DNA of 8,282 nt from Bacteroidota bacterium (GTDB taxonomy: Bacteria > Bacteroidota > Bacteroidia > Bacteroidales > B39-G9): assembly GCA_030592465.1 (NCBI GenBank), contig JAUVJB010000129.1, forward strand, positions 1 through 8,282, written 5' to 3'. Each line of letters opens with the position of its first letter. The stretch's first letter is position 1. Shown one piece after another: positions 1-5,863 of the stretch. Below the pieces are notes generated by a model. That model was given only the letters and a program-made list of their open reading frames with translations, did no database searches and was not told the origin of the DNA. Made by a program: the position numbers and the translations under genes.

Positions 1-403
1 AATTTCCTTCTATCTCTAAAACCATAGCTTTAGAACATCTACATTTGAAAGATGTTGCAGAACTTCGTAAAGCATCTTCTGTAATTAATAATTTAATTAA
101 TTTTCCTTGTACCTTTTTCCAACCAATAAAACTGCCTTCTTCTGGACAGGTTATTGAAAAGAAAGCTGTTGTTTCATTAATTATAACCTCCCTTAAATTA
201 GCATTCCTTAAATTAGCACCCCTTAAATCAACATAACTTAAATCAACATAACTTAAATTAGCATTCCTTAAATTAGCACCCCTTAAATCAGCATAACTTA
301 AATTAGCATTCCTTAAATTAGCATAATTTAAATTAGCATCCATTATTTGCTGTTTTGTAAATCCTTGCTTTAATAATCTTTTAATAATTTTGTACTTTTC
401 CAT
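1..403 (-). CDS. Pentapeptide-repeat protein with DUF5758-like C-terminal domain (3' end outside window)
   Basis: The reading frame opens at ATG 403 and stays open to the left edge, giving at least 134 residues, so the C-terminus is missing. Residues 1-22 form a short N-terminal helix (MEKYKIIKRLLKQGFTKQQI). Residues 23-72 are ten consecutive pentapeptides of the A(N/D)LxX type (ANLNY, ANLRN, ANLSY, ADLRG and so on), which in known families fold into a right-handed quadrilateral beta-helix. After the repeats comes a non-repetitive domain with CPEEGSFIGWKKV and EDALRSSATSFKCRC. From memory this matches the DUF5758-type domain found behind pentapeptides in phage and viral proteins. No function is known for that domain. 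Some pentapeptide proteins mimic DNA and bind gyrase, but nothing here shows that role. The start lies 6 nt after the stop of the preceding gene, so it is the last visible gene of the operon. Confidence 0.85.
   Translation of the reverse strand, partial: MEKYKIIKRLLKQGFTKQQIMDANLNYANLRNANLSYADLRGANLRNANLSYVDLSYVDLRGANLRNANLREVIINETTAFFSITCPEEGSFIGWKKVQGKLIKLLITEDALRSSATSFKCRCSKAMVLEIEGN
188..337 (-). repeat. 15-bp coding repeats of the pentapeptide solenoid
   Basis: Ten 15-bp units (consensus on the minus strand GCTAATTTAAGGAAT, varying at the last codons) encode the pentapeptides. A 39-bp segment is exactly duplicated at 192-230 and 252-290. The match extends to 243/303 with one mismatch, a 60-bp (20-residue) period. 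This suggests recent expansion by slippage or unequal recombination. Confidence 0.85.
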
Positions 404-409
404 AACATT

Positions 410-688
410 TTAAAATTTTACTGTGATTAATATATTTGGATTATCGGCTTGTCTTACTTCCATAGTAGTATCAGTAAATCCATAAGAAAAATATTGTTTA
501 TCACCTTTAAGATAATTAGATAATCTTTCACTAAATAATAGTTTCATGTTTTCTCTCAAATCTTCTTCATCAATAGCATCATTAATTGTTTCAATAATAC
601 GATTAAAAAATAACAATTTTTCATAAAGGGTTCTTTCGTTTTTGTATAAACTACAATCTAATCCACCATTTGAAATAGTAACATCCAT
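410..688 (-). CDS. Hypothetical protein, 92 aa
   Basis: I do not recognise this protein. The start at 688 (MDVTISNGGLDCS) is preferred over an in-frame ATG at 724. The 688 ATG is preceded by AAAAATAGAAATT, the same leader as the gene starting at 1907, and it leaves a 5-nt gap instead of a 31-nt overlap with the upstream gene. The middle is rich in acidic and helical residues (RIIETINDAIDEEDLRENMKLL). The end looks like two or three beta strands (YFSYGFTDTTMEVRQ, NILITVKF). It shows no signal peptide, membrane segment or cysteine cluster. It lies between a small basic protein and the pentapeptide protein in one tight operon. Confidence 0.7.
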   Translation of the reverse strand: MDVTISNGGLDCSLYKNERTLYEKLLFFNRIIETINDAIDEEDLRENMKLLFSERLSNYLKGDKQYFSYGFTDTTMEVRQADNPNILITVKF

Positions 689-693
689 AATTT

Positions 694-933
694 CTATTTT
701 TTTAATTTGAAAAAACGACCCCAACCTCGTTTGTAAACGATATTTTCAATTCCATTATTATTTAATAGAATTAATCCAATCAACTCTTTTGTGTTTGTTT
801 TGGTTTTTCTAATTAATTTATACTTTTCACCTTTTTTGAAAAGTATTTCTTTTGTGTCCCTCATATAAAGTGTTTTTTTACATTTGTAAAATACTTTCTT
901 TACTTTCTTTACTTTTTTTCCTTTTGTTCTCAT
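694..933 (-). CDS. Small basic protein, 79 aa, possibly SH3-like beta fold
   Basis: The start is one base after the stop of the SprT-like gene, so the two are probably translationally coupled. The N-terminus is extremely basic (MRTKGKKVKKVKKV). It is followed by YKCKKTLYMRDTKEILFKKGEKYKLI, a pattern I recall from small phage proteins with a beta-barrel look (YKC..., then F.KGK.Y.I). The C-terminus is again basic (YKRGWGRFFKLKK). A nucleic-acid-binding role is possible from charge alone, but no family can be named. No membrane or signal segment is present. Confidence 0.65.
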   Translation of the reverse strand: MRTKGKKVKKVKKVFYKCKKTLYMRDTKEILFKKGEKYKLIRKTKTNTKELIGLILLNNNGIENIVYKRGWGRFFKLKK

Positions 934-934
934 T

Positions 935-1456
935 TTAATAGTTTTTTGTTATAACAAAAATTTTATTTTTATTAAATTTAGTATCACATTTTCCGCAAGA
1001 ACTTACTTTCTTTGGAAATTTATATCTTTCGATTTTATGCTTACAAGTTGTATTAGGGCAAGTTAAAGTATATTTTCCTTTTGGTGTTATTATAGAATTA
1101 CTATCATATTGAACTATACCATCACCCCCAATTGTAAGTAATATTTTTTTCCATTGTTTATTATGACTTTTAACATGATATAATTCATTTTGGATACAAT
1201 GTGCTATTTCATGCAAAAATACTTTTGATAATTCTTCACCATTTTTTAAATTTAGTAAAATAATAGGTTTGGATATTGTAATACGTTTTTTTGAATATGT
1301 TATTTGCCCAAATCTTCTTTTTGCATTATCCCATGTAAAGAAATAATCTTTATCTGTAAGACAAATTAAATTGTTATCTATTTTCCAAGTTTTGTTTAAA
1401 AGAAAATTATAATAGGTTTTAACTTGTTGAAGATTTTTGAATTTGTCTGTTCTCAT
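935..1456 (-). CDS. SprT-like zinc metalloprotease-fold protein, 173 aa
   Basis: Residues 82-86 are HEIAH, the HExxH zinc-binding and catalytic motif. Twelve residues later, H98 in SHNKQWKK fits the third zinc ligand and Trp of the SprT/Spartan family (H..xW). A C-terminal zinc-ribbon-like region has C133, C138, C154 and C157, in the order common to SprT-like proteins. The length (173 aa) fits a stand-alone SprT-like domain. Spartan family members cleave DNA-protein crosslinks in eukaryotes. The role of bacterial and phage SprT-like proteins is poorly defined, so a DNA-associated protease is only an inference. The gene follows a 157-bp spacer with two hairpins and starts a four-gene run (1456 to the left edge). 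It may therefore have its own promoter, although no convincing -33/-7 pair was found. Confidence 0.85.
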   Translation of the reverse strand: MRTDKFKNLQQVKTYYNFLLNKTWKIDNNLICLTDKDYFFTWDNAKRRFGQITYSKKRITISKPIILLNLKNGEELSKVFLHEIAHCIQNELYHVKSHNKQWKKILLTIGGDGIVQYDSNSIITPKGKYTLTCPNTTCKHKIERYKFPKKVSSCGKCDTKFNKNKIFVITKNY

Positions 1457-1555
1457 GTACTTTTTACTTTTTATTGTCGTTGCTAAGTTAGTAAATTATT
1501 CAACACAATAAAGTTATTATTTAATACTACCAAAACGGCTTTTAAGCTATGAATT

Positions 1556-1590
1556 AGGTACTTTCAGCACCTTAAAGGTATAAATACCTT
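1556..1590 (-). terminator. Two adjacent hairpins in the 157-bp spacer; possible terminator or RNA structure
   Basis: On the minus strand a palindrome AAGGTA-TAAA-type-TACCTT (1575-1590) is followed after two bases by AGGTGCT-GAA-AGTACCT (1556-1572), a 7-bp stem with one G-U pair. Both stems end in AGGT/ACCT. They lie 24-58 nt after the stop of the gene ending at 1614. No good U-run follows, so termination is uncertain. The rest of 1457-1613 shows no ORF. TAACTTAG is a poor match to a -7 box. Confidence 0.35.
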
Positions 1591-1613
1591 ACTAATTATA
1601 AAAGTCGCTTAAA

Positions 1614-1907
1614 TCACACTATTATAAAATGCTCGCCTTCCACCCACAATGCCCCAACTGATAACATTGCAGTTCTTTTACCTTTGTGTTTTGGATATTG
1701 AGGATTTTCCCAAACTCCTCTATAATCTTTGTGAAGTTTGTAGTATTCTTTTTTTGTTAAAATTTTTCCATTTTTATTCTCAATCTCTTTTATGATATGA
1801 GAACAAATAGTTCCACCTAACAAATTACCACACCATAATTGCCAACGCAATTCTGTAAATAATTCTTTTAGGGATTTTCCATTAGTAATTTCTTCTAATT
1901 CTGACAT
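1614..1907 (-). CDS. Hypothetical protein, 97 aa
   Basis: I do not recognise this protein with certainty. The N-terminal half is helical and has two cysteines (WQLWCGNLLGGTICSHII). The C-terminal half has YYKLHKDYRGVW and KGKRTAML, and ends in an aromatic beta-like stretch (ALWVEGEHFIIV). The C-terminal pattern KGKRTxM...LWVEGxHF resembles small hypothetical proteins I recall from Bacteroidota phages and plasmids. The start is preceded by AAAAATAGAAATT, a leader shared with the gene starting at 688. It is the last gene before the hairpin spacer, 12 nt after the previous stop. Confidence 0.7.
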   Translation of the reverse strand: MSELEEITNGKSLKELFTELRWQLWCGNLLGGTICSHIIKEIENKNGKILTKKEYYKLHKDYRGVWENPQYPKHKGKRTAMLSVGALWVEGEHFIIV

Positions 1908-1919
1908 AATTTCTATTTT

Positions 1920-2159
1920 TTAATAATCAAACAACATCCTAAATAACACAACCACAGTATTTCCATTATCAAATTTAATTGTGGTAATTGTTTTATCTGT
2001 CATTAAATTAATCAAATTACCACTAATCCAATAATTAATAATTGTAAGATTATTAATAGTTTCAAAATCAAATACCATTTTTCTAAACTCTGGAGAATCT
2101 TTTAATTCATCGAAAGTTTTAACTCCGTAATACTTTAATAATTTTTGTGCTTCATTCAT
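1920..2159 (-). CDS. Hypothetical protein, 79 aa
   Basis: I do not recognise this protein. It begins with a helical stretch (MNEAQKLLKYYGVKTFDELKDSPEF) and continues with hydrophobic, beta-like segments (NLTIINYWISGNLINL, NTVVVLFRMLF). None is long enough for a confident membrane helix. It is spaced 12 nt from both neighbours and shares their AAT-rich leader (GAATAATTATG). It is probably a real small phage gene, given its position in the gapless array. Confidence 0.6.
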   Translation of the reverse strand: MNEAQKLLKYYGVKTFDELKDSPEFRKMVFDFETINNLTIINYWISGNLINLMTDKTITTIKFDNGNTVVVLFRMLFDY

Positions 2160-2171
2160 AATTATTCTTTT

Positions 2172-2504
2172 TCAATTATTTTTATTACTGCATAAATTAT
2201 CCCAGAAAATAGTATATTTATTATATGCAGGTTTTAATATGTCAAAATATTTTTTTGCATATTTTTGTACTAATTTATGTATATATAGAGTAACATGATT
2301 ACTGTATGCCACGTTTCCATTAGCATAAACCATTACCCAATTTGTATATAAGGCATCTGTTACAACTACCAGTTCATATTTAGGTATATCTTTATTCCCT
2401 GTTCTGCAAATTTCAATACTATATTTTTTGTCTTGAAACAGTACAATACCATATAAATTTTGTACTACTTGACTTTTCTTTTTACATCGTGTTTTAATTT
2501 CCAT
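2172..2504 (-). CDS. Hypothetical protein, 110 aa
   Basis: I do not recognise this protein. It starts with a basic stretch (MEIKTRCKKKSQ). The beta-rich middle (GIVLFQDKKYSIEICR, YELVVVTDALYTNWVMVYANGN) is followed by a helix-like, aromatic C-terminal half (HKLVQKYAKKYFDILKPAYNKY). No signal peptide or metal motif is visible. The gene starts 5 nt after the stop of the preceding one, within the same operon. Confidence 0.65.
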   Translation of the reverse strand: MEIKTRCKKKSQVVQNLYGIVLFQDKKYSIEICRTGNKDIPKYELVVVTDALYTNWVMVYANGNVAYSNHVTLYIHKLVQKYAKKYFDILKPAYNKYTIFWDNLCSNKNN

Positions 2505-2509
2505 AATAA

Positions 2510-2788
2510 TTATTTTTTAGTAAAAAAGTTAGCATACTTTCCTAATTCAGTAACACAATTGTAAAATTCATACCCATTTACAATAATTTCAAAATCCTCA
2601 ACGTAATTTCTTGATGTTTCTAAATTTCTGTTCATAACCATTGGGTGCACCCAAGCATTATTTAATATCATATTACATGGGTGTATAAATACTTCTGTTC
2701 CTGCAATATACAGTTTTTTTGCTGTAATTTTGTTTACTTGTCGGCAGTTTATATTTCCGATTTTTACTGTTTGTCCTGTGTATTTCAT
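2510..2788 (-). CDS. Hypothetical protein, 92 aa
   Basis: I do not recognise this protein. It opens with short beta-like segments (KYTGQTVKIGNINCRQVNKITAKKLYIAG). A conserved-looking core CNMILNNAWVHPMVMNR follows, then NGYEFYNCVTELGKYANFFTKK. The three cysteines are widely spaced and form no obvious zinc site. Its ATG overlaps the stop of the upstream gene in an ATGA junction (2785-2788), so its translation is probably coupled to the frameshift-containing gene. Confidence 0.65.
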   Translation of the reverse strand: MKYTGQTVKIGNINCRQVNKITAKKLYIAGTEVFIHPCNMILNNAWVHPMVMNRNLETSRNYVEDFEIIVNGYEFYNCVTELGKYANFFTKK

Positions 2789-3188
2789 ACGTGTATTTTT
2801 AAGTTTTGAACATGTTCGTACCTATCATACAAAGATAATTGTATTTCATCTAATGTTGCATTTTCATCCACAGTTACTTCTGTTTTGATATTGTAAAAAT
2901 AACCTTTTGCATTTTTCTTTCTTCCTTTGAAAACTACTGTGTAAGTTTGTTGGTGTACTTCATTTGGAGTAAGTCTTGATAGCAGTTTTAATCCATCTTT
3001 TTGGTATTTACTTTCAAAATTTAATAATTCCAAAAATACCCTTTTGACTAAATCTTTATCTGCTGCTAAATCAGGTTCACAAATCCATTTTTTCCATCAA
3101 ATTGTGCTATTAAATAATTCTGTGGCAATTGACGGATTGTTTGTGTACTTTCGTTAAATACTAATACATTTTTTACTTTGTTTTCCAT
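2785..3188 (-). CDS. Hypothetical protein split over two frames; -1 frameshift or indel at an A6 run
   Basis: An ATG at 3188, 2 nt after the previous stop, opens a 40-codon frame ending in TAG at 3066-3068 (MENKVKNVLVFNESTQTIRQ...). In the -1 frame an ORF continues from about 3099 to the TGA at 2785, but it has no ATG near its beginning; only a weak TTG at 3033 exists. Joined at the A6 run the product is about 134 aa and reads smoothly: ...YLIAQFDGK(K/N)WICEPDLAADKDLVKRV... . The C-terminal part (YTVVFKGRKKNAKGYFY...LYDRYEHV) resembles small phage proteins I recall but cannot name. Either ribosomes slip at A AAA AAT, or one A was lost by mutation or assembly error. The single-gene interpretation is well supported; the mechanism is open. 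Confidence 0.6.
3087..3093 (-). promoter_or_regulatory. Candidate -1 slippery heptamer A AAA AAT
   Basis: In the zero frame the codons are GGA AAA AAT, which fits the X XXY YYZ slippery pattern. It is the only homopolymer in the short overlap between the zero-frame stop (3066) and the -1 frame opening (about 3099). No strong downstream stem or pseudoknot was seen, so a homopolymer indel is equally possible. Confidence 0.4.
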
Positions 3189-3190
3189 AA

Positions 3191-4162
3191 CTAACTAATT
3201 TTTATTAAATTTTGTGGTCTTGTAACTTTGGTTTCATAAGCATAAGAAGGAAATTTGTAATTTAATGCTTCTTTGAATTTCTTAACATCTACTGAACGCA
3301 TCCTTAACAATTTACTTCTTGTAGTTGGAAAATACATTTCAATAATGGTAATTCTAAATTTATCACTATAATTTAATCCATATTTAATATATCTACCCTC
3401 TTCCAAATAAGGTTGTACTTTACCAATAGAGATAATTTTGTCAATTACTTTTTTCTTTTTCTTTAATACATTTTCACGTTTTTTAATTCGTGCTTTCTTT
3501 TCAGCTTTCATTTTACGCTCTTTTTCAGCCCTTGCTTTTGCCTCTTCCTGTTTCTTTTCTTTCAAGAAAGTTTTAGTAATTCCTAACTTTTTTAGAAATG
3601 CAGAGATATTCTTCTCATAGATTGCATTAATATTAAAGTCAATTATCAAATAAACTATTCCCCAAATACTACCTGAATACAAACGTTTTTTACCAAAGAA
3701 TAATGAAGTATCAATGGAATCATACACTTTTTTAATTTCAGCTAATTTTTCTTTGAAAGTTTCTTCTGTTACTGAAACCATCATTGAATAACTATGCCCA
3801 GATGAATTATAAGTATATACAATATCTTTGTATCTTAATGCTTTTCCAATCTTTTGACGTTTATAAAAATCAATTGCATTCCACTTTACACCAATAGATT
3901 TGTTTTTGTTTTGAAAAAGATTTTTATAACCTCCAATTCTTTGGTTATGTAGTTCATCAAACTTTCCATGTATTGTTATTTGTGTCAGATAACGAAATAC
4001 AGGTAAATTTGTTTTATTCAGTTGCTCAATAGTAATTCCACTTTCAATTTCTTCCAATACTTTTGGCGACACTATTGAATTTGGAGCACGATTAAGAATA
4101 TTCTTTTTATCGAATACTGAATTATCTTCAAACAGTTTTTCTTTGTCTTTTATATTTTCCAT
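3191..4162 (-). CDS. Coiled-coil hypothetical protein, 323 aa, with FxPTxRSK..LR motif
   Basis: I do not recognise the family. Residues 1-110 are mixed polar. Residues 110-175 include YTYNSSGHSYSMMVSVT and IWGIVYLIIDF, which look like beta strands. Residues 198-245 are a highly charged Lys/Glu/Ala stretch (KEKKQEEAKARAEKERKMKA), predicted as a long helix or coiled coil. Residues 255-300 carry YFPTTRSKLLRMRS followed by KKFKEAL. The 207-aa protein encoded at 5157-5780 has the equivalent FKPTARSKKLRFIS and KSIKKAL, so the two probably share a small domain. The start ATG shares one base with the upstream stop (TAATG), implying coupled translation with the exported 138-aa protein. It is the longest gene in the window. 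Confidence 0.75.
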   Translation of the reverse strand: MENIKDKEKLFEDNSVFDKKNILNRAPNSIVSPKVLEEIESGITIEQLNKTNLPVFRYLTQITIHGKFDELHNQRIGGYKNLFQNKNKSIGVKWNAIDFYKRQKIGKALRYKDIVYTYNSSGHSYSMMVSVTEETFKEKLAEIKKVYDSIDTSLFFGKKRLYSGSIWGIVYLIIDFNINAIYEKNISAFLKKLGITKTFLKEKKQEEAKARAEKERKMKAEKKARIKKRENVLKKKKKVIDKIISIGKVQPYLEEGRYIKYGLNYSDKFRITIIEMYFPTTRSKLLRMRSVDVKKFKEALNYKFPSYAYETKVTRPQNLIKIS

Positions 4163-4578
4163 TATAAAAGACTTTTATCTACAATCATAAACACAACATT
4201 ATACCCAGATTCATATCCATATTTAGTTTTTATTAAACCAAATTTTTCATCCGCTGTAACATAACCTATTCCACCATCAACAGCTTTTGTTATGAATGTA
4301 ATATTAAAACTTTTTTCAATAGCTTTTCGCATATTATCAGCTTTTTTACCTGATATATTTTGAACATTTCCATTGCTATCACAAGGTATAAATAATAACA
4401 TTGAAATAATACCATAATCATTTGCGGAAGCTGTCAACAGACCTTGTACACCATTTAACAAGATATATTTACTTCCACTATCATTCAATCTTTTACCGAT
4501 TGTGTACCCTGACAAACTTTGACCATTCACTAAAACTGTTAACATTAAGGCTGCTAAAACCATCATTACTTTTTTCAT
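4162..4578 (-). CDS. Exported hypothetical protein, 138 aa, with signal peptide
   Basis: The N-terminus has the layout of a Sec signal peptide: basic MKK, a hydrophobic core at residues 4-17 (VMMVLAALMLTVLV), then NGQS with likely cleavage after G19. There is no lipobox cysteine, so a soluble periplasmic or secreted protein is more likely than a lipoprotein. The mature part (about 119 aa) is Gly/Ser/Asp-rich with beta-like ends (GYNVVFMIVDKSLL). It contains one Cys and no recognisable enzyme motif. In a phage setting such a protein could act at the cell envelope, but no function can be assigned. It overlaps the 323-aa gene by one base and follows the 107-aa gene by 21 nt. Confidence 0.75.
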   Translation of the reverse strand: MKKVMMVLAALMLTVLVNGQSLSGYTIGKRLNDSGSKYILLNGVQGLLTASANDYGIISMLLFIPCDSNGNVQNISGKKADNMRKAIEKSFNITFITKAVDGGIGYVTADEKFGLIKTKYGYESGYNVVFMIVDKSLL

Positions 4579-4599
4579 TTTACTTTTTTTTAAAATTAA

Positions 4600-4923
4600 T
4601 TAATACTTTTTTGTTTGTAATATCCTATTTACAACTAAATCATTTATGTTTACAAGTTCTCCAAAAGTCTTTTCTGTATAATCAAAAATGAAATTACCTT
4701 TGTTGAAGTTTGGATAAATTTCTCTAATACTGTCAGCATAAGGCTGTGGATAAGCAGTATCGTAATTCATTTTGCTTTCATCTTTTACTGCAAATTTTAA
4801 TAAATCTCTTTTATTTGCAAACTGTTTAAACTCTGAAATGTCAATTAATAATTGTACCATTTCTTCTGATTGATAGTTTAAATTTAATACCAATTCTTTT
4901 ACTAATTCTTCTTTTTTACTCAT
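4600..4923 (-). CDS. Hypothetical protein, 107 aa
   Basis: I do not recognise this protein. The first half is amphipathic helix (MSKKEELVKELVLNLNYQSEEMVQLLIDISEFKQF). The second half is polar and aromatic (YDTAYPQPYADSIREIYPNFNKGNFIFDY). It has no membrane, signal or metal motif and is mildly acidic overall. The MSK start after AAAAAGTT follows the local pattern of A-rich leaders. It lies 6 nt after the two-helix membrane protein gene, so the two may be co-translated. Confidence 0.7.
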   Translation of the reverse strand: MSKKEELVKELVLNLNYQSEEMVQLLIDISEFKQFANKRDLLKFAVKDESKMNYDTAYPQPYADSIREIYPNFNKGNFIFDYTEKTFGELVNINDLVVNRILQTKKY

Positions 4924-4929
4924 AACTTT

Positions 4930-5100
4930 TTATTTTTGTTTTTTTAAATAAATAAATATTCCAACTATTATAAACACAAAACTGAATAATAGATAATATT
5001 CGCCATTTTCAATTGAAAGTATTTTATCAATTACACTTTCTAAACTTAGCAAAAAGATTACTACTATTGTTACTAAAATAATTGCGATTGTTTTTTTCAT
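4930..5100 (-). CDS. Small two-helix membrane protein, 56 aa
   Basis: This ORF is 57 codons long, from ATG 5100 to TAA 4930-4932. The sequence begins MKKTIAIILVTIVVIFLL (helix 1, residues 4-20). A short polar linker (ESVIDKILSIENGE) follows, then a second hydrophobic helix (YYLLFSFVFIIVGIFIYL, residues 35-52), and it ends KKQK. This hairpin topology with a basic tail is shared by class II holins and by many small phage membrane proteins. No lysis enzyme is nearby, so holin is only a possibility. The start follows AAATTAAAAATT, and the gene fills an otherwise unexplained gap with 6 nt to the next gene. A strong hairpin (5113-5135) ends 12 nt upstream of the ATG. Confidence 0.65.
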   Translation of the reverse strand: MKKTIAIILVTIVVIFLLSLESVIDKILSIENGEYYLLFSFVFIIVGIFIYLKKQK

Positions 5101-5112
5101 AATTTTTAATTT

Positions 5113-5135
5113 AAAAGGGGAATCGAACCCCTTTT
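5113..5135 (-). terminator. Strong GGGG/CCCC hairpin: terminator, attenuator or tRNA T-arm mimic
   Basis: On the minus strand AAAAGGGG pairs perfectly with CCCCTTTT (8 bp) around a 7-nt loop TTCGATT. It lies between the stop of the 207-aa gene and the ATG of the 56-aa membrane protein. The stem plus a short U-run fits an intrinsic terminator on either strand. AGGGG-TTCGATT-CCCCT is also the textbook form of a tRNA T-arm, but no acceptor, D or anticodon arm is present around it. Confidence 0.6.
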
Positions 5136-5156
5136 TATTTAGTATTTGTAAGTTTT

Positions 5157-5780
5157 CTATTTTAATAGTTTGTACATTTCTTTTTCAGCTTTTTTACTTA
5201 CAACCCATCCTGGCTTTTTTTCACCGTCAACATCGGTTAAATTCGGGCAATAACCAAATCCATTATATTTTTTGAATTTTTTGTCTTTTGACATTTGTTT
5301 CGTTTCTTTACCAAAAAATGCAAACGAAGCAGGAGAATAATCTACAATTCTCACTTTACCGTGTTTTTTGGTTTTCACGGTTTTTACATCAACTTTTTTG
5401 TGGTTCTTTTTTGCAATTTCTTTTTCAGTTAATTTCACCTCTTTTTTAGGTGTTTTTTCGGCTTTATTTTCTTTTGTGGTAGTTTCTACCTTTTCAACTT
5501 TAAAAGATGAAATAGGCACTGCAAAAAGATTGTCAGGCATCATTTCAGCATCGGGTAAATAGTTTGGCTTTTCAATTTTCAATGCTTTTTTGATTGACTT
5601 AAAATTGTTTGAGATAAATCTCAATTTTTTTGACCTTGCTGTAGGTTTAAAAATGTCAACACGAACAACTGGTTTTTTGTTTTCTTTGTCAAACATCAAA
5701 TAAACCCCAATGGATTCAATTTTTACTACATCACTTTTCACGTTTTCAAAACTTTTTTGTGTTTTTTCTAATTTACTCAT
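5157..5780 (-). CDS. Lys-rich 207-aa protein with FxPTxRSK..LR motif and C-terminal YS..FG..GW domain
   Basis: ATG 5780 (MSKLEKTQ) is chosen because it has the local A-rich leader ending in AATT. An upstream TTG at 5801 would place the start inside a hairpin. Residues 20-75 include VRVDIFKPTARSKKLRFIS and KSIKKALKI, matching the C-terminus of the 323-aa protein. Residues 100-142 are a Lys/Glu/Thr-rich linker. Residues 145-207 contain VDYSPASFAFFGKETKQM, FGYCPNL and KPGWVVSKK. From memory this is the recurring YSxxxxAvFG...LggxfNp.L...GWifsk domain found in Bacteroidota mobile-element and giant-virus proteins, whose function is unknown to me. The protein is strongly basic, so nucleic-acid association is plausible but not shown. 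Confidence 0.75.
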   Translation of the reverse strand: MSKLEKTQKSFENVKSDVVKIESIGVYLMFDKENKKPVVRVDIFKPTARSKKLRFISNNFKSIKKALKIEKPNYLPDAEMMPDNLFAVPISSFKVEKVETTTKENKAEKTPKKEVKLTEKEIAKKNHKKVDVKTVKTKKHGKVRIVDYSPASFAFFGKETKQMSKDKKFKKYNGFGYCPNLTDVDGEKKPGWVVSKKAEKEMYKLLK

Positions 5781-5796
5781 AATTACTTTTTTTTGT

Positions 5797-5809
5797 GGCA
5801 ATTTTTGCC
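5797..5809 (-). promoter_or_regulatory. 5'-leader hairpin GGCAA-AAA-TTGCC upstream of the 207-aa gene
   Basis: A perfect 5-bp dyad with a 3-nt loop lies 16 nt upstream of ATG 5780 on the minus strand. The same sequence occurs at 7260-7272, and a covarying version (GCCAA/TTGGC) sits 18 nt upstream of ATG 6325. No U-run follows, so it is not a terminator. A translational or RNA-binding operator is possible. Confidence 0.5.
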
Positions 5810-5863
5810 GATTAAATTTATATAAAATTGTTGTTTTTATTTTGTTTGGGATGGGTTTACATT

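Noticed and set aside
45..236. Plus-strand ORF over the pentapeptide gene
   Set aside because: It is the antisense shadow of the pentapeptide-repeat frame, which is far more gene-like.
188..337. CRISPR array
   Set aside because: The short periodic repeats are 15-bp codon repeats in frame, without spacers.
3066..3068. TAG recoded as a sense codon, as in some crAss-like phages
   Set aside because: Reading through TAG keeps the wrong frame; the continuous protein requires a -1 shift. TAG also ends other genes at sensible places (694, 5157).
3438..3620. Plus-strand ORF of phenylalanine- and serine-rich composition
   Set aside because: It is antisense to the Lys/Glu-rich coiled coil of the 323-aa gene; poly-Phe arises from AAA codons on the other strand. 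The same applies to plus frames at 5368-5562, 6353-6556 and 6826-7020.
4422..4691. Plus-strand ORF spanning two minus-strand genes
   Set aside because: It crosses the 138-aa and 107-aa genes, has no gene-like composition and lacks the local A-rich leader.
5100..5160. Complete tRNA gene
   Set aside because: Only a T-arm-like hairpin is present; no matching acceptor, D or anticodon arm can be drawn upstream.
5781..5801. TTG start for the 207-aa protein
   Set aside because: It begins inside the leader hairpin; ATG 5780 has the usual A-rich context.
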